The notes: a model not told the origin generated them from the letters alone. 64,000 nt of DNA from Thermococcus pacificus (GCF_002214485.1 NZ_CP015102.1:1-64000); one strand, 5' to 3'; positions 1-8,626 are shown, numbered from the stretch's first letter. Numbers and translations are program-made.

Positions 1-7
1 CCTGCGG

Positions 8-232
8 TCACGACGCCCTCAGCAGCACGGCGTTCTCGTAGGCCTCCACGAGGTCTTTCCTGCCGTTCTCCAGAGCTTCGGAGCGGAGCGTTGAGTATAT
101 CTCCTCTACGGCGTCCCTGAAGAGGACTTCATCAGAGTAGAGCTCCCTGTCGGTCAGGAGAAGATCCACCAAGTCCGCTGTGAACTCCAGGCGGTTGCCC
201 TTCTTTCCCATCAGTGCCTTGAGCCGTTCCAC
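8..232 (-). CDS. small helical hypothetical protein
   Basis: A 74-residue, mostly helical, charged protein that I do not recognise. The GTG at 232 is chosen because a strong GGAGG-type site lies just upstream; a later ATG at 211 has a weaker site. The 5' end overlaps the end of the helical-repeat gene by 22 bases, so the two are probably co-transcribed and translationally coupled. No motif, membrane segment or cysteine pair is visible, and no function is proposed. Confidence 0.6.
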   Translation of the reverse strand: MERLKALMGKKGNRLEFTADLVDLLLTDRELYSDEVLFRDAVEEIYSTLRSEALENGRKDLVEAYENAVLLRAS

Positions 233-1494
233 TGCTTAACCCTCCTCGGAAGTTCTTGCTCGAGGGCCTTTATGAGTATCTCGGAGACGAGGATGGAGGA
301 GAACCTAGGGTCGCGAACCTCGAGGGCGGCATCTATCGCCCGCTCAACGTCACCATCCTTGACGAGATGGTGGGCAACGTCCGCCATCACTATCGAGCGG
401 AGCCTCGAATCCCTGAGGGTGGAGCCTATCTTCATGGCTCCCTCGAGCTCCCCAACGAGGACATAGTAGCGGGCTATCTTGGCCCATATCTCCTCGCTGG
501 GTGTGCTCTTCCCTATGGCCTTTATTACCTCCCAGTCGCCCAGCTCGGGCCTCTCGAGGATCCTGTTCATCACGACCCTCCCAACGAGCTCGGCCTCGCC
601 CTCGTCGAGTGCGGCTATGAACGCCGGGAGGACGTCGTGGTCCCTCTCCAGCAGCTCCAAGGCTATCTTCACGAACACCTCGTCGCTGTTCTCGAGCTTC
701 CTTATCAGCTCGACTGCGGAAACGCCCTCACCGCTCAGGGCGAACGCCAGTGCAAGCTCCTCAGTGAACTCCTTCCCGAACTTCTGGATGAACTCGCCCG
801 CGATGGTCTCGAGGGAGTCGATGTAGTGGCCGAGAACTTCTTTCTCCTTCAGGTAAAAGGAGACCTCCTTGAAGGCCTGCTTCGCCCACTCCCTGGAGCC
901 GATAGTCCTGAGGAGGGAGATGCCGTTCTCGTAGCTCCCGAGGGTGATGTAGGCCTTGATGAGCTCAAGCAGGGCCCTGGAGCGGTAGGGTTCCTCCTCG
1001 ATATACTCGAGGGCGAGTTTACTCTTCCTTATGCGGTACGCGGCCTTCAGCTGGCCCTTCCCTATCATCCTCGTGTTGGCTCGGATGATCTCGAGGAGAA
1101 CCTCGTTTCTGAGCTTTGAGTTATCTATCTCAAGGGCATAGGTTATGGCCTCACCTATCTCACCAAGGGTGAGCATGTAACTGGCGGCAGTCTTCATAAT
1201 CTTGTCTCTCTGGGGCGGTGGAAGAATCCTCGAGTCCTCGAGGACTCCCTGGTATATCTTCTTGGAGGACTTGAGGCCGGCCCTTCCGAGGGAGTAACCT
1301 ACCGATAGAAGCGCCCGGAACATCTTTACGGGGTCATCTATCTCGTTGGCGGTCTCGAGGGCCATTAAAAAAGCCGTCCGGTAGTTACTGTCCCTGGCCT
1401 TGGCAAGTCTCTCACCTATTTTAGCGTACGTTACTGATTTTACATACGGGTCGGGAATCACGTCAACGGAAGCGAGGATTTCCTTGACAATCAT
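211..1494 (-). CDS. helical-repeat (TPR-like) protein
   Basis: A protein of about 427 residues built almost wholly of paired amphipathic helices of 30-35 residues, many containing A-x-x-L-G or R-x-x-L-L-E patterns, which suggests a TPR-like solenoid. Such proteins usually serve as scaffolds for protein contacts; the partner is unknown. No signal peptide or catalytic motif is visible. The ATG at 1494 is preferred over an in-frame one at 1515 because only the former has a G-rich binding site before it. It lies upstream of, and overlaps, the small gene ending at position 8. Confidence 0.7.
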   Translation of the reverse strand: MIVKEILASVDVIPDPYVKSVTYAKIGERLAKARDSNYRTAFLMALETANEIDDPVKMFRALLSVGYSLGRAGLKSSKKIYQGVLEDSRILPPPQRDKIMKTAASYMLTLGEIGEAITYALEIDNSKLRNEVLLEIIRANTRMIGKGQLKAAYRIRKSKLALEYIEEEPYRSRALLELIKAYITLGSYENGISLLRTIGSREWAKQAFKEVSFYLKEKEVLGHYIDSLETIAGEFIQKFGKEFTEELALAFALSGEGVSAVELIRKLENSDEVFVKIALELLERDHDVLPAFIAALDEGEAELVGRVVMNRILERPELGDWEVIKAIGKSTPSEEIWAKIARYYVLVGELEGAMKIGSTLRDSRLRSIVMADVAHHLVKDGDVERAIDAALEVRDPRFSSILVSEILIKALEQELPRRVKQWNGSRH

Positions 1495-1613
1495 ACCACA
1501 TATCCCCCGCACCATTGTTGATTTTACACAACACTCTCACTAGTTATTTGAAGCCGGAGCTTATTAACCTAACCCTCGGAACGTTTTTAAATGGCTCCGT
1601 TGAGGGCATAACC

Positions 1614-2714
1614 ATGTACGCGGTACTATTTGGTAAAAATCCAGCCCTCAGCGAGGCCGAATTTTATTCATTCAGCAGGAGATTCGGCCTTAAAGTTCGA
1701 CCAATCGAGTCCAGTCGTTACTGGTTGTTATTCGATTCCTCACCGGACGTTGAAAGGCAATTCTACTGGCTCGGCGGCTCCCTCAAGCTCGTAAGAATAA
1801 TCGGTGAGGGTGAAGAAGCCATCAGAGACCTTGAATACTCCAAACTCTTCACGGTCAGCCTTTACGGGAGGAGCGACTGGAAGCTCTGGAGGAAGCTGGG
1901 AAGTGAGATAAAGAGGCACTTCAAGGAAGAAGCGCCGGCTAAGTTTTTCAAGCCCGCTAAGGTTTATTCGATGCCGGCGGAGCTCATCCTGAAGGGCTTT
2001 CCAGAAGTTAAGGACTTCGTCTTCCTCTTTAGAGAAGATGGGAGCTTTCTCGTCGGCGAGACCGTTAAAGTAACTGACCCATTCGAGCTGAAGAAGCTCG
2101 ACGTTGAGAGGCCGGTTCAGAAGCCAATCCTCTCGATCCCGCCGAGGCTCGCGAGGATAATGGTGAACCTGACGGAAGTGAGAAAAGGCAGCTTCCTGGA
2201 CCCCTTCTGCGGCATAGGAACTGTAGTCCAGGAGTTCGTCCTTCAGGGTTTGAACGCCTACGGGAGTGACCGCGATCCAGAACAGATAAAGGCCGCAAAG
2301 AAGAACCTCGCCTGGCTCAGAAAAGAGTTCAGGCTTAAAAACTCGGCCCATTTAGAGGTTTGCGACGCAAGGAAGTTAAAACGCTGTTTTAGACAGAGGT
2401 TCGACGCCATAGTGACGGAACCCTATCTTGGGAAGCCCCTACGGAGAAACCCGAGCAGGGGTGAGGCAATTAAACTCGCCAACGAGCTTGACCGGTTCTA
2501 CTATTCGGTCTTCGAGAGCTTTGCGGATGTTTTGAAGAGAAATGGAAAGGTCGTCTTCGTGTTCCCGGCCTACAAGCTGAGCGACGGGGGGATATACAGA
2601 AAAGAGAGGAAGTGGCTCGGAAAGCTCGGCTTCGAGGTTCTTGGAAGATACACGGACTACGAGGAGAGGCACCGCTTAGTTAGGGACATTCACGTGCTGA
2701 GGTACAGGGGTTAG
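1614..2714 (+). CDS. TRM11-like SAM-dependent methyltransferase
   Basis: A methyltransferase of about 366 residues. Motif I reads LDPFCGIGT (about residues 195-203), an acidic D-R-D follows the second strand, and the catalytic loop reads TEPYLG (about 268-273) in place of the N-P-P-Y of Trm-G10 and DNA amino-methylases. This points to the TRM11/RlmL-like Rossmann family, probably acting on RNA, though the substrate cannot be read from sequence. The N-terminal 180 residues do not clearly show a THUMP domain. The ATG at 1614 follows a TATA-like acgtttttaa at 1581-1590, so the transcript would be nearly leaderless. It is divergent from the helical-repeat gene. Confidence 0.75.
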   Translation: MYAVLFGKNPALSEAEFYSFSRRFGLKVRPIESSRYWLLFDSSPDVERQFYWLGGSLKLVRIIGEGEEAIRDLEYSKLFTVSLYGRSDWKLWRKLGSEIKRHFKEEAPAKFFKPAKVYSMPAELILKGFPEVKDFVFLFREDGSFLVGETVKVTDPFELKKLDVERPVQKPILSIPPRLARIMVNLTEVRKGSFLDPFCGIGTVVQEFVLQGLNAYGSDRDPEQIKAAKKNLAWLRKEFRLKNSAHLEVCDARKLKRCFRQRFDAIVTEPYLGKPLRRNPSRGEAIKLANELDRFYYSVFESFADVLKRNGKVVFVFPAYKLSDGGIYRKERKWLGKLGFEVLGRYTDYEERHRLVRDIHVLRYRG

Positions 2715-3070
2715 CCAATGCTGAACGTCCGTTTCAGGATCTCCTTAACTTCATCCATCTTCTCGGGGCCAATCTCCCCAATGCTCTTGATAATGAGCGA
2801 TTTTTCGACCGTAAAAACAGAAGAACAGTCTATGAAGCTCTTCTTCTTGAGCTTACCCCGAAGGAGGTCTTTCTGCTCAAGTTCAACCGGGAATTCCTCA
2901 AAGTGTGGGCTTCCGGTTATTTTGAGCACTATCAAATCGTCGCTTACCTTGTTTAGCTCATCGGAGCTGACAACCAGCACGGGACGGAGCTTTTTTCCCA
3001 GGTAGTCTGTAAAGGGAAGCTCCAGGAGGAGTATCTCACCCTGCCTAAAATTCGAAGAGCTCCTCGGCAT
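2711..3070 (-). CDS. PemK/MazF-type toxin
   Basis: About 119 residues with the PemK/MazF pattern: an early R-x-G-E-I-(hydrophobic) strand, the K-x-R-P-V-L-V-V-S segment, and a later conserved F-x-D-C-S region. Family members are sequence-specific endoribonucleases neutralised by a small partner. The ATG at 3070 has a GGAGG site before it and lies inside the end of the upstream antitoxin gene (26-base overlap), the usual arrangement for a coupled type II module. Its end overlaps the 3' end of the convergent methyltransferase by 4 bases. Toxicity is inferred from the family only. Confidence 0.75.
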   Translation of the reverse strand: MPRSSSNFRQGEILLLELPFTDYLGKKLRPVLVVSSDELNKVSDDLIVLKITGSPHFEEFPVELEQKDLLRGKLKKKSFIDCSSVFTVEKSLIIKSIGEIGPEKMDEVKEILKRTFSIG

Positions 3071-3233
3071 CCTCTCCCTCCTGCAGGAGCTTGAGGTAGC
3101 CAAGCTCTTTCATCGCGTCCCTAACTTCAACCTTCTCAATCAGCAGCTTAATCCGTGAACCAGGGGGTATGTTCAGTTTTTTGAGGGGGATTATCACATC
3201 ACCGCGGTAGATGGCAACTATCTCCTCAGGCAT
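3045..3233 (-). CDS. AbrB/AF2212-like antitoxin
   Basis: A 62-residue protein with a short N-terminal beta-rich half (I-V-A-I-Y-R-G-D-V-I-I-P-L) like the small AF2212/DUF104 or AbrB-like antitoxins, followed by an acidic helical tail ending E-E-L-F-E-F that would bind the toxin. It is the first gene of the pair and overlaps the toxin start. A TATA-like element (gcttttaaacg, 3252-3262, read on the minus strand) sits upstream. Autoregulation by the pair is typical of the family but not shown by a clear operator here. Confidence 0.7.
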   Translation of the reverse strand: MPEEIVAIYRGDVIIPLKKLNIPPGSRIKLLIEKVEVRDAMKELGYLKLLQEGEDAEELFEF

Positions 3234-3274
3234 GATTAAAAATTAGAGGATCCGCTTTTAAACGTTTGGAGCTG

Positions 3275-3703
3275 TTACCCAATAAGCCTCTCGTGCTCCT
3301 GCTTTATGCACCTGTGGGCAACAGCTGTGAGTCCGGCCTCTTTGGCTTTCTTAAAGGCATCCCGGTTATAGGTGTTGAACTGGAACCACACGACCTTGGC
3401 GCCCTTCTCTATCGCCTGCTCCACGTACTCCATCGTGAACTCTGGGCGGACGAAGAGGTCTACTATATCAACTTCGTCCGGGATATCGAGGACGCTGGGG
3501 TAACACTTCCTTCCGAGGACTTCTTCATAGCGGGGGTTCACGGGGTAGACCTCGTAGCCCTTCTCAAGAAGATATCTCATCACCCTGTTGGCGTCGCGCT
3601 CTGGCTTTGGCGAAGCTCCCACGAGGGCTATCTTCCTGTACTTTGTTAGGATCTCCATGATTTCCTCATCGCTAAGCCTGTCAACAGGCATTATCCTTAC
3701 CAT
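3275..3703 (-). CDS. CoA-binding domain protein (YccU-like)
   Basis: A 142-residue single-domain Rossmann protein. I-A-L-V-G-A-S-P-K-P near residue 26 is the nucleotide/CoA-binding loop of the CoA-binding (YccU) family; V-Y-P-V-N-P and V-V-W-F-Q-F-N are further conserved strands. Stand-alone members bind CoA or acyl-CoA, but their physiological role is not settled. A GGTGG site lies before the ATG at 3703. It is divergent from the membrane gene at 3772. Confidence 0.85.
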   Translation of the reverse strand: MVRIMPVDRLSDEEIMEILTKYRKIALVGASPKPERDANRVMRYLLEKGYEVYPVNPRYEEVLGRKCYPSVLDIPDEVDIVDLFVRPEFTMEYVEQAIEKGAKVVWFQFNTYNRDAFKKAKEAGLTAVAHRCIKQEHERLIG

Positions 3704-3771
3704 CTTACCACCAGCCTGCTTTCCACCTCAAGGTTTAAAGGAGTAACCCTTCAAGAATCTCCGGTGGTGCA

Positions 3772-4209
3772 ATGGCCCTCTACGAGGAGAATGTTTCGAG
3801 CAGGGGCTTCAGGATTTTTCTGATCCTCGCAGCGCTGCCGATGCTCTTCGGCCTCTATGCGACCTATATGGCCGGTGAGGGCTTTGAGTTCATGCTCATC
3901 ACAGCGCTTCTCGTCGTGCTCGTGTTGGTAGATGCTATGGAGCTGAGGATCGAGATAGACGAGCGCGAGGTAAGGATACGGGGGCCAATCGGACTTCTCA
4001 TCAAGAAAACTGTCAAGATAGAGAACATCGAGAGCTTCTCCGTTGCGGAGGGCTGGATGAGCTGTTCTGGAGCAATCCACTTCAATCTCCCAGCCAAGGG
4101 CTGCATAATGCTGAGGCAGAAAAAGGGCTGGACGGTTTCCTTCACGACGAACAATCCCGAGGAAGTTGCCCGAGTTCTGGCGATGCTCGGCGTTCCACGA
4201 GCACCCTAG
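3772..4209 (+). CDS. two-TM membrane protein with C-terminal beta domain
   Basis: A 145-residue protein with two hydrophobic helices (about residues 13-33 and 40-55) followed by a beta-rich, PH-like soluble part (E-I-D-E-R-E-V-R-I-R-G-P). I do not recognise a characterised family; it resembles small bacterial-PH/YdbT-like membrane proteins. The ATG at 3772 has a GGTGGTG site, and aaggtttaaagg at 3731 is a plausible TATA box. Its 3' end overlaps the convergent NfeD gene by 68 bases. Confidence 0.65.
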   Translation: MALYEENVSSRGFRIFLILAALPMLFGLYATYMAGEGFEFMLITALLVVLVLVDAMELRIEIDEREVRIRGPIGLLIKKTVKIENIESFSVAEGWMSCSGAIHFNLPAKGCIMLRQKKGWTVSFTTNNPEEVARVLAMLGVPRAP

Positions 4210-4561
4210 TCCCCTTCACTCCTACTATCACTACCTTCTCTCCCCTTTTTGCGGTTCCTTTTATACACTCGGCGCTCCAAAGCTCACCGTCAATCTTCAC
4301 AAGGCCCTCTGGAGCCAAATCCTCAACCACCACAGCGGTTTTCCCGATCAGGCTCTCGGGGCCCGTCTGAGGTCTGACGCTGAGGCCACCACGTAGGACG
4401 AATGGAGCGATGAGAAAGTCCTTGACCAGGAGGATACCTATGATGACCGCCACCGCCCAGAGGGGAACCTCAACCCCGAATCTCGGAAGCACAATGAGAA
4501 GGAAGAGGCCCACAGCGATTTCGTCCGCCGCCAGCGCGAGGAGCGTGATGAAGTTCCTCAT
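4142..4561 (-). CDS. NfeD-like membrane protein, short form
   Basis: About 139 residues: two transmembrane helices (about residues 5-24 and 32-52) and then an OB-fold-like soluble domain with I-G-K-T-A-V-V-V, G-E-L-W-S-A and G-E-K-V-V-I-V-G-V-K-G, the signature of the NfeD C-terminal domain. Short NfeD proteins often work beside stomatin-like proteins, but none is adjacent here. The ATG at 4561 overlaps the stop codon of the upstream peptidase gene, so the two are translationally coupled. Confidence 0.75.
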   Translation of the reverse strand: MRNFITLLALAADEIAVGLFLLIVLPRFGVEVPLWAVAVIIGILLVKDFLIAPFVLRGGLSVRPQTGPESLIGKTAVVVEDLAPEGLVKIDGELWSAECIKGTAKRGEKVVIVGVKGTRVLVERRASPELGQLPRDCSS

Positions 4562-5205
4562 TCCCCACCACCGAGCCATCTCCAGTATGGATTCAGCTCG
4601 ATGATGCTCCACCACTTCTTGAGCTCTTTCCTGGCTTTCCTGTAGTCAGGATAAAAGCGCCCGACGAGGTTCCAGAACGCCTTTGAGTGGTTCATGTACT
4701 TCAGGTGGGCCAGCTCATGAACCACCACATACTCCCTGAGCTTAGGCGGGACGGAAACGAGGCGGACGTTGAAGTTAAGGTTCCCTCTGGGGGAGCAGCT
4801 TCCCCACCTGCTTCGTTGGTGCCTGATGAATACCTTCTTTGGGGAAACGCCCATCTCTCTGGAGTATTCATCGACTAAGGCCAGTATCCTGGGTCTGAGA
4901 TATGACTTAAGCTCGGCTATGGCCTCGTCTGGATAGGCTGAGAAGACGACTGTCCTGAACTTCTCGTGCACCTTGGTCTTTCTCCCGCGGATGACCTGGT
5001 ACAGCTCCCCGTCTATGGGAAACCCCGACCCGGTTCTCTCGCGGAGGTTTTTAATCTCGGCCAGCTTGGCCTCAAGCCACCCCTTATGGCGCTCCACAAA
5101 GGACTCAACGTCAAAGCCTTTGGGTGCGGTAACGACTACCCTGCCGTCAGGCTTCACCTCAATCCGCGCGTACCTGACGGGTCTTCTTCTGATTTCCAAA
5201 TCCAT
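4558..5205 (-). CDS. YgjP/SprT-like zinc metallopeptidase (DUF45)
   Basis: About 215 residues. The zinc motif H-E-L-A-H lies at about 163-167 with a third ligand H-S-K-A-F at about 173, and the family block R-x-R-W-G-S-C-S lies near 132-138. Members of this M48-related family are presumed soluble zinc peptidases; their substrates are unknown. The ATG at 5205 has an aaaggtgatggg site. The gene is divergent from the radical SAM gene and coupled to NfeD downstream. Confidence 0.8.
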   Translation of the reverse strand: MDLEIRRRPVRYARIEVKPDGRVVVTAPKGFDVESFVERHKGWLEAKLAEIKNLRERTGSGFPIDGELYQVIRGRKTKVHEKFRTVVFSAYPDEAIAELKSYLRPRILALVDEYSREMGVSPKKVFIRHQRSRWGSCSPRGNLNFNVRLVSVPPKLREYVVVHELAHLKYMNHSKAFWNLVGRFYPDYRKARKELKKWWSIIELNPYWRWLGGGE

Positions 5206-5242
5206 CCCATCACCTTTTAAGGGAATCTGGCAACTTGAACTT

Positions 5243-6043
5243 ATGAACCTTCGGGTTATCGAGAAAAAGGCCAAAAGCATATACACCCGCTCGAAGATTC
5301 CCGGCGTCGACTGGACAGTGAACCAGTACGTCGGCTGTGCCTTCGCCTGCAAATACTGCTACGCCAAGTTCATGGCGAAATGGAGAGACTACGGCGAGTG
5401 GGGCAGCTGGGTGGAAGTTAAGACCAACGCGCCCGATCTTGCCAGAAAGCGCGTTAAAGGGAGCGTTGTCATGTCCACGGTGAGCGACCCGTACCAGCCG
5501 ATAGAATCGGGGCTAAAACTAACGAGGCGGGTTCTCCAGTACATGGACAAGAGGAACGAGCTCTCCATCCTGACGAAGTCGCCACTCGTGACGCGGGACA
5601 TTGACATCTTTAAACTCTTCCGCTCGATAGAGGTGGGTTTAACCATAAACGGATTCACGGGGAGGGAGAAGAGGCTCTTCGAACCGCTGACACCTGTTCA
5701 TGAGGCGAGAGTGAGCGCACTAAAGGAGTTGAAGGAAGCCGGGCTGAGAACGTACGTCTTCGTTAGCCCGATAATTCCTGAAATAACGGACGTCTCGGCT
5801 ATACTCGGGGACACGAGAGACTTCGCGGACTACTACTTTTTCGAGGTTCTGAACCTCCGGGCGGCGGGAAAGGAGTTTCAGGCCCTGCTCAAAGAGGAGT
5901 ACCCGGAAAGCTATGGGGCTCTGACTGACCTCGGGAAGTTCGGGGAGTTCATACGGAGGCTGAAGGAGGAGATAAAAGGCCTTGGGATAAAGGCCGATGG
6001 AATAGAGACCCACCAGAGGGGCTGGGAGTTCGTGGAAATCTAG
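5243..6043 (+). CDS. radical SAM protein, SplB-like
   Basis: A 266-residue radical SAM enzyme. The [4Fe-4S] ligands lie in C-A-F-A-C-K-Y-C-Y (Cys32, Cys36, Cys39), a CX3CX2C pattern followed by aromatic Y. V-M-S-T-V-S-D-P-Y-Q-P near residue 75 and L-T-K-S-P-L are typical of the SPL/Rv2578c-like group. The reaction is unknown; relatives include spore photoproduct lyase, but most archaeal copies are uncharacterised. The ATG at 5243 is the first that leaves the N-terminus aligned to the family. It ends 4 bases inside the convergent glycerate kinase locus. Confidence 0.8.
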   Translation: MNLRVIEKKAKSIYTRSKIPGVDWTVNQYVGCAFACKYCYAKFMAKWRDYGEWGSWVEVKTNAPDLARKRVKGSVVMSTVSDPYQPIESGLKLTRRVLQYMDKRNELSILTKSPLVTRDIDIFKLFRSIEVGLTINGFTGREKRLFEPLTPVHEARVSALKELKEAGLRTYVFVSPIIPEITDVSAILGDTRDFADYYFFEVLNLRAAGKEFQALLKEEYPESYGALTDLGKFGEFIRRLKEEIKGLGIKADGIETHQRGWEFVEI

Positions 6044-7367
6044 GCACCTTTCCCATCCCCGGAAATCACCGCAATCACCAGCGAGTTAACGTTCGTCCCC
6101 GTTGGCCCCGTTCTGAGGAGGGCCCCGACCCTCTCAAGGGCGTGATAGGCGTTGTGCCTCCTGAGGACTTCTTCGACATCGACTCCAGCTTCTTTCAGCT
6201 TTTCGAGGGTTTCTCCGTCAACTATTCCGCCAGCCGCATCAGTCGGCCCGTCAGTCCCGTCGGTGTCCACCGCCAGGACGGCCGCGTTAAGGCCCGCTAT
6301 CTTCCGGGCAACGCTCAGGGCGAACTCCTGGTTCGGACCGCCGAGGCCGGCCCCTCCCGTTATCGTCACCGTCCACTCGCCGCCCGCTATCAGGACGGCG
6401 GGCTTCTTGAGCGGCCTGTCGTTCCGTGCTACCTCCTGGACTATCGAGCCTATTGCGAGCGCACCTCACGGGCCTCGCCCTCCAAGGTGGTGGTGAGCAC
6501 CGCCGCATTGTATCCCAGTTCTTCCGCCTTCTTCTTAGCTGCCTCGCAGGCCATCGTTCCGCTCCCCCCGATGAAGTTGTGGACGTTTGGCAAGTCCTCT
6601 TTCAGCGTCTCCTCGGCTTCTCCCCTCAAACCGCGCTCGATGTGCTTCTTAACGCTCTCCGGCAGTTTCTTCCAGACGCCGTAGAGGTTTAGAATCCTGT
6701 AGGCATCCTGGAACGTCGTGGGGTCCTTCACGGTGGGGCCCGACGCTATCGCCTCGAGCGGGTCGCCGACGACGTCGGAGAGGATTAAGCTTATTACCGT
6801 CCCTCTAACGTGCTTTGCAAGCTTTCCACCCTTCACCGCGGAGATGTGCTTTCTCACCGTGTTTATCTCGTATATCTTTGCGCCGCTCTTTAGCAGGAGC
6901 TCGTTCGTCCGGATTTTATCGTCGAGACTTATTCCCTTCTCCGGAAGGAGGAATAGCGCTGAACCGCCACCGGAGATGAGGACGAGGAGAATGTCTTCGG
7001 GACCGACTTTCTCCGCCAGCTCAAGGCCAAGTTTGGCACCGAGGAGGGAGTTCTCATCTGGAACAGGGTGGCCGGCCTCGATAACCTTGATTCCCTGCAT
7101 TCGGGGGCAGTTCTCCGCGTAGCCGTATTTGGTGACGACGACTCCTTCATCGATTGCACCGCCGAGGACATCTATCGCTGCCCGGGCCATGGCGCAGGCG
7201 GCCTTGCCGAAGGCGAGGAGGTAGACCCTGCCTCTGATCTCGAACGTCTTACCTAAAACCCTGAGAACATTTCCTCCAATCTCAATCGCATTCCTCACCG
7301 CGAGATGGGGGTCAGCGGCCTTCAGCGCGGCGTCGAGTATCGCAAGAGCATCTTTCAAGGGGTTCAT
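6040..7367 (-). pseudogene. glycerate 2-kinase (MOFRL family), frameshifted
   Basis: Two adjacent minus-strand reading frames together make one MOFRL-type glycerate kinase of about 442 residues, phosphorylating D-glycerate to 2-phosphoglycerate. The N-terminal part (start to about 6451) has V-L-I-S-G-G-G-S-A-L, N-T-V-R-K-H-I-S and I-L-S-D-V-V-G-D-P. The C-terminal part has the MOFRL block with G-G-P-N-Q-E-F-A and D-T-D-G-T-D-G-P-T-D-A-A-G. Between them the frame reads E-V-R-S-Q-stop. Adding one base near 6461 restores V-(A/G)-L-A-I-G-S-I-V-Q-E-V-A and continues without a stop to 6040. This is a single-base deletion or a sequencing error; the rest is intact. A gatttttaag TATA box about 26 bases before the ATG at 7367 suggests a leaderless transcript. 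Confidence 0.85.
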
Positions 7368-7396
7368 GACAAAAAATTGGAACAAGACCTTAAAAA

Positions 7397-8071
7397 TCAG
7401 TCGAGCATGGCCAAAACTTTATCGACCTCGTTGGAAACCTCGACGTCGAAGAGGTGTATCGTCGGCAGAAGCCACCAGAGGCGGTACTGGTGGGCCTTGT
7501 CCTCCTCGCCGAAGTACTGGAAGACGAACCTTCCAAAGCCCGTCATGTCGCGGTGTATGTCCCTTACCTCCCTGAGAACGCGCCTCACCTTCGGCGGATA
7601 CTCCTCGTAGGGCAGGGGCAGGCCCTTCACGAAAACCCTGTCCTTGAAGAAGTCCGTGGTAAGGCCAACGCTCCCGACATGCTTCTCCAGCTGGTTGAAC
7701 TTCTTCTCCGTCCAGAAGCGGTGGAGAATTAGTCTCGGGTCTTCCTTCGCCAGCGGGAAGTTGCCCTCCTCGGTGTCGAGCCAGAACTCGAGGTAGGGTT
7801 GACCTCCCTCTATGACTATCCTCGCCAAAAGCCTGGCGTTCTTTGGTATTTCCCTCTGGGTTTCGCTGATATGGTATTCCTTACCGTCCCGCGTGTAGGT
7901 TTCGCCTTCCTCCCTGGTTCCGGCCTTTGAGACAAAGTAGGCCTCCGTGCCATCAATCGTCCCTAAGTGGAGATCATAGCCCCAGGCCTTCAGGTCTTTG
8001 AACTTGAACCTCCTCTCGGCGGGGACAACTCCGGTGTTCTCGACTATGTAGTAGCCGTCGAGCATTTTCAT
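7397..8071 (-). CDS. conserved hypothetical protein
   Basis: A soluble protein of about 224 residues with no cysteine and no membrane segment; many aromatic residues and a basic-acidic mix suggest a compact alpha/beta domain. I do not recognise it beyond a resemblance to proteins found only in Thermococcales. Starts at GTG 8074, ATG 8071 and ATG 8065 are close together; the TATA-like ctttttaat just upstream makes a short or absent leader likely, so the exact start is uncertain. It precedes the glycerate kinase locus in the same direction with a 29-base gap. Confidence 0.65.
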   Translation of the reverse strand: MKMLDGYYIVENTGVVPAERRFKFKDLKAWGYDLHLGTIDGTEAYFVSKAGTREEGETYTRDGKEYHISETQREIPKNARLLARIVIEGGQPYLEFWLDTEEGNFPLAKEDPRLILHRFWTEKKFNQLEKHVGSVGLTTDFFKDRVFVKGLPLPYEEYPPKVRRVLREVRDIHRDMTGFGRFVFQYFGEEDKAHQYRLWWLLPTIHLFDVEVSNEVDKVLAMLD

Positions 8072-8101
8072 CACTAAAAGTTATTAAAAAGGCAAGAGCT
8101 T

Positions 8102-8527
8102 TTAAAGGTTTTCATCGATTATGAGTTCGACCTCTGCCACAGTTCCAGGGTTCTTCAAAAGTTCAACAATGCGCCTGTCTATGTCCCTGGCTGCTTTGTT
8201 GGCCCTCACCGCGAGCGTTCTTCCGTCTATGTAAGTGCTCTTACGGACCACCATCGAGTAATCGTGGTCGAGTATCAGGTCTGGGCTTCCCTCAGCCAGG
8301 ACTTCATCCACAATGCCGCTTACCCTAATCCTGATGAGGAGCCTTTTTCCAGCCTTTAACGCAGCTTTAAACTCCTCGCTCAGGTCGTTTATCCCTTTAT
8401 CAGCCCCGATGCAGATTATGCAGTCTCCGCGCGGGGTCAGGTAGTCCTCCTTCGTGAACTCCAGCGTCGATTTGTGCGTGGCTTTAACGTTCTCATGGCC
8501 CCTGCAGTGGATGACTTCCCTCAGCAT
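8102..8527 (-). CDS. DUF371 family protein
   Basis: A 141-residue protein matching the DUF371 pattern: L-R-E-V-I-H-C-R-G-H-E-N-V near the start, C-I-I-C-I-G-A-D-K-G, and D-H-D-Y-S-M-V-V-R-K-S. The histidine- and cysteine-rich N-terminal half may bind metal or RNA, but no function is established. The ATG at 8527 is where family homology begins; the upstream in-frame extension looks non-coding and overlaps the divergent small gene. Confidence 0.8.
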   Translation of the reverse strand: MLREVIHCRGHENVKATHKSTLEFTKEDYLTPRGDCIICIGADKGINDLSEEFKAALKAGKRLLIRIRVSGIVDEVLAEGSPDLILDHDYSMVVRKSTYIDGRTLAVRANKAARDIDRRIVELLKNPGTVAEVELIIDENL

Positions 8528-8586
8528 GGTTCTGAGTTGAAATGTGAGTTTATAAACCTCAGGACCACAGCAAATCAATGAAAAAC

Positions 8587-8594
8587 TTTTTAAG
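8587..8594 (+). promoter_or_regulatory. TATA box for the 49-residue ORF
   Basis: A tttttaag TATA-like element lies about 33-40 bases before the GTG at 8627. Start would fall near 8615, leaving a short leader that contains a GGTGAT ribosome binding site. This supports the small ORF as an expressed gene. Confidence 0.45.
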
Positions 8595-8626
8595 CATGAA
8601 CGAGAAATACTACGGTAGGTGATACT

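Noticed and set aside
256-1119. Long plus-strand ORF of 287 residues
   Set aside because: It lies wholly antisense to the helical-repeat gene, has low-complexity acidic composition and no promoter or ribosome binding site; it is a shadow frame.
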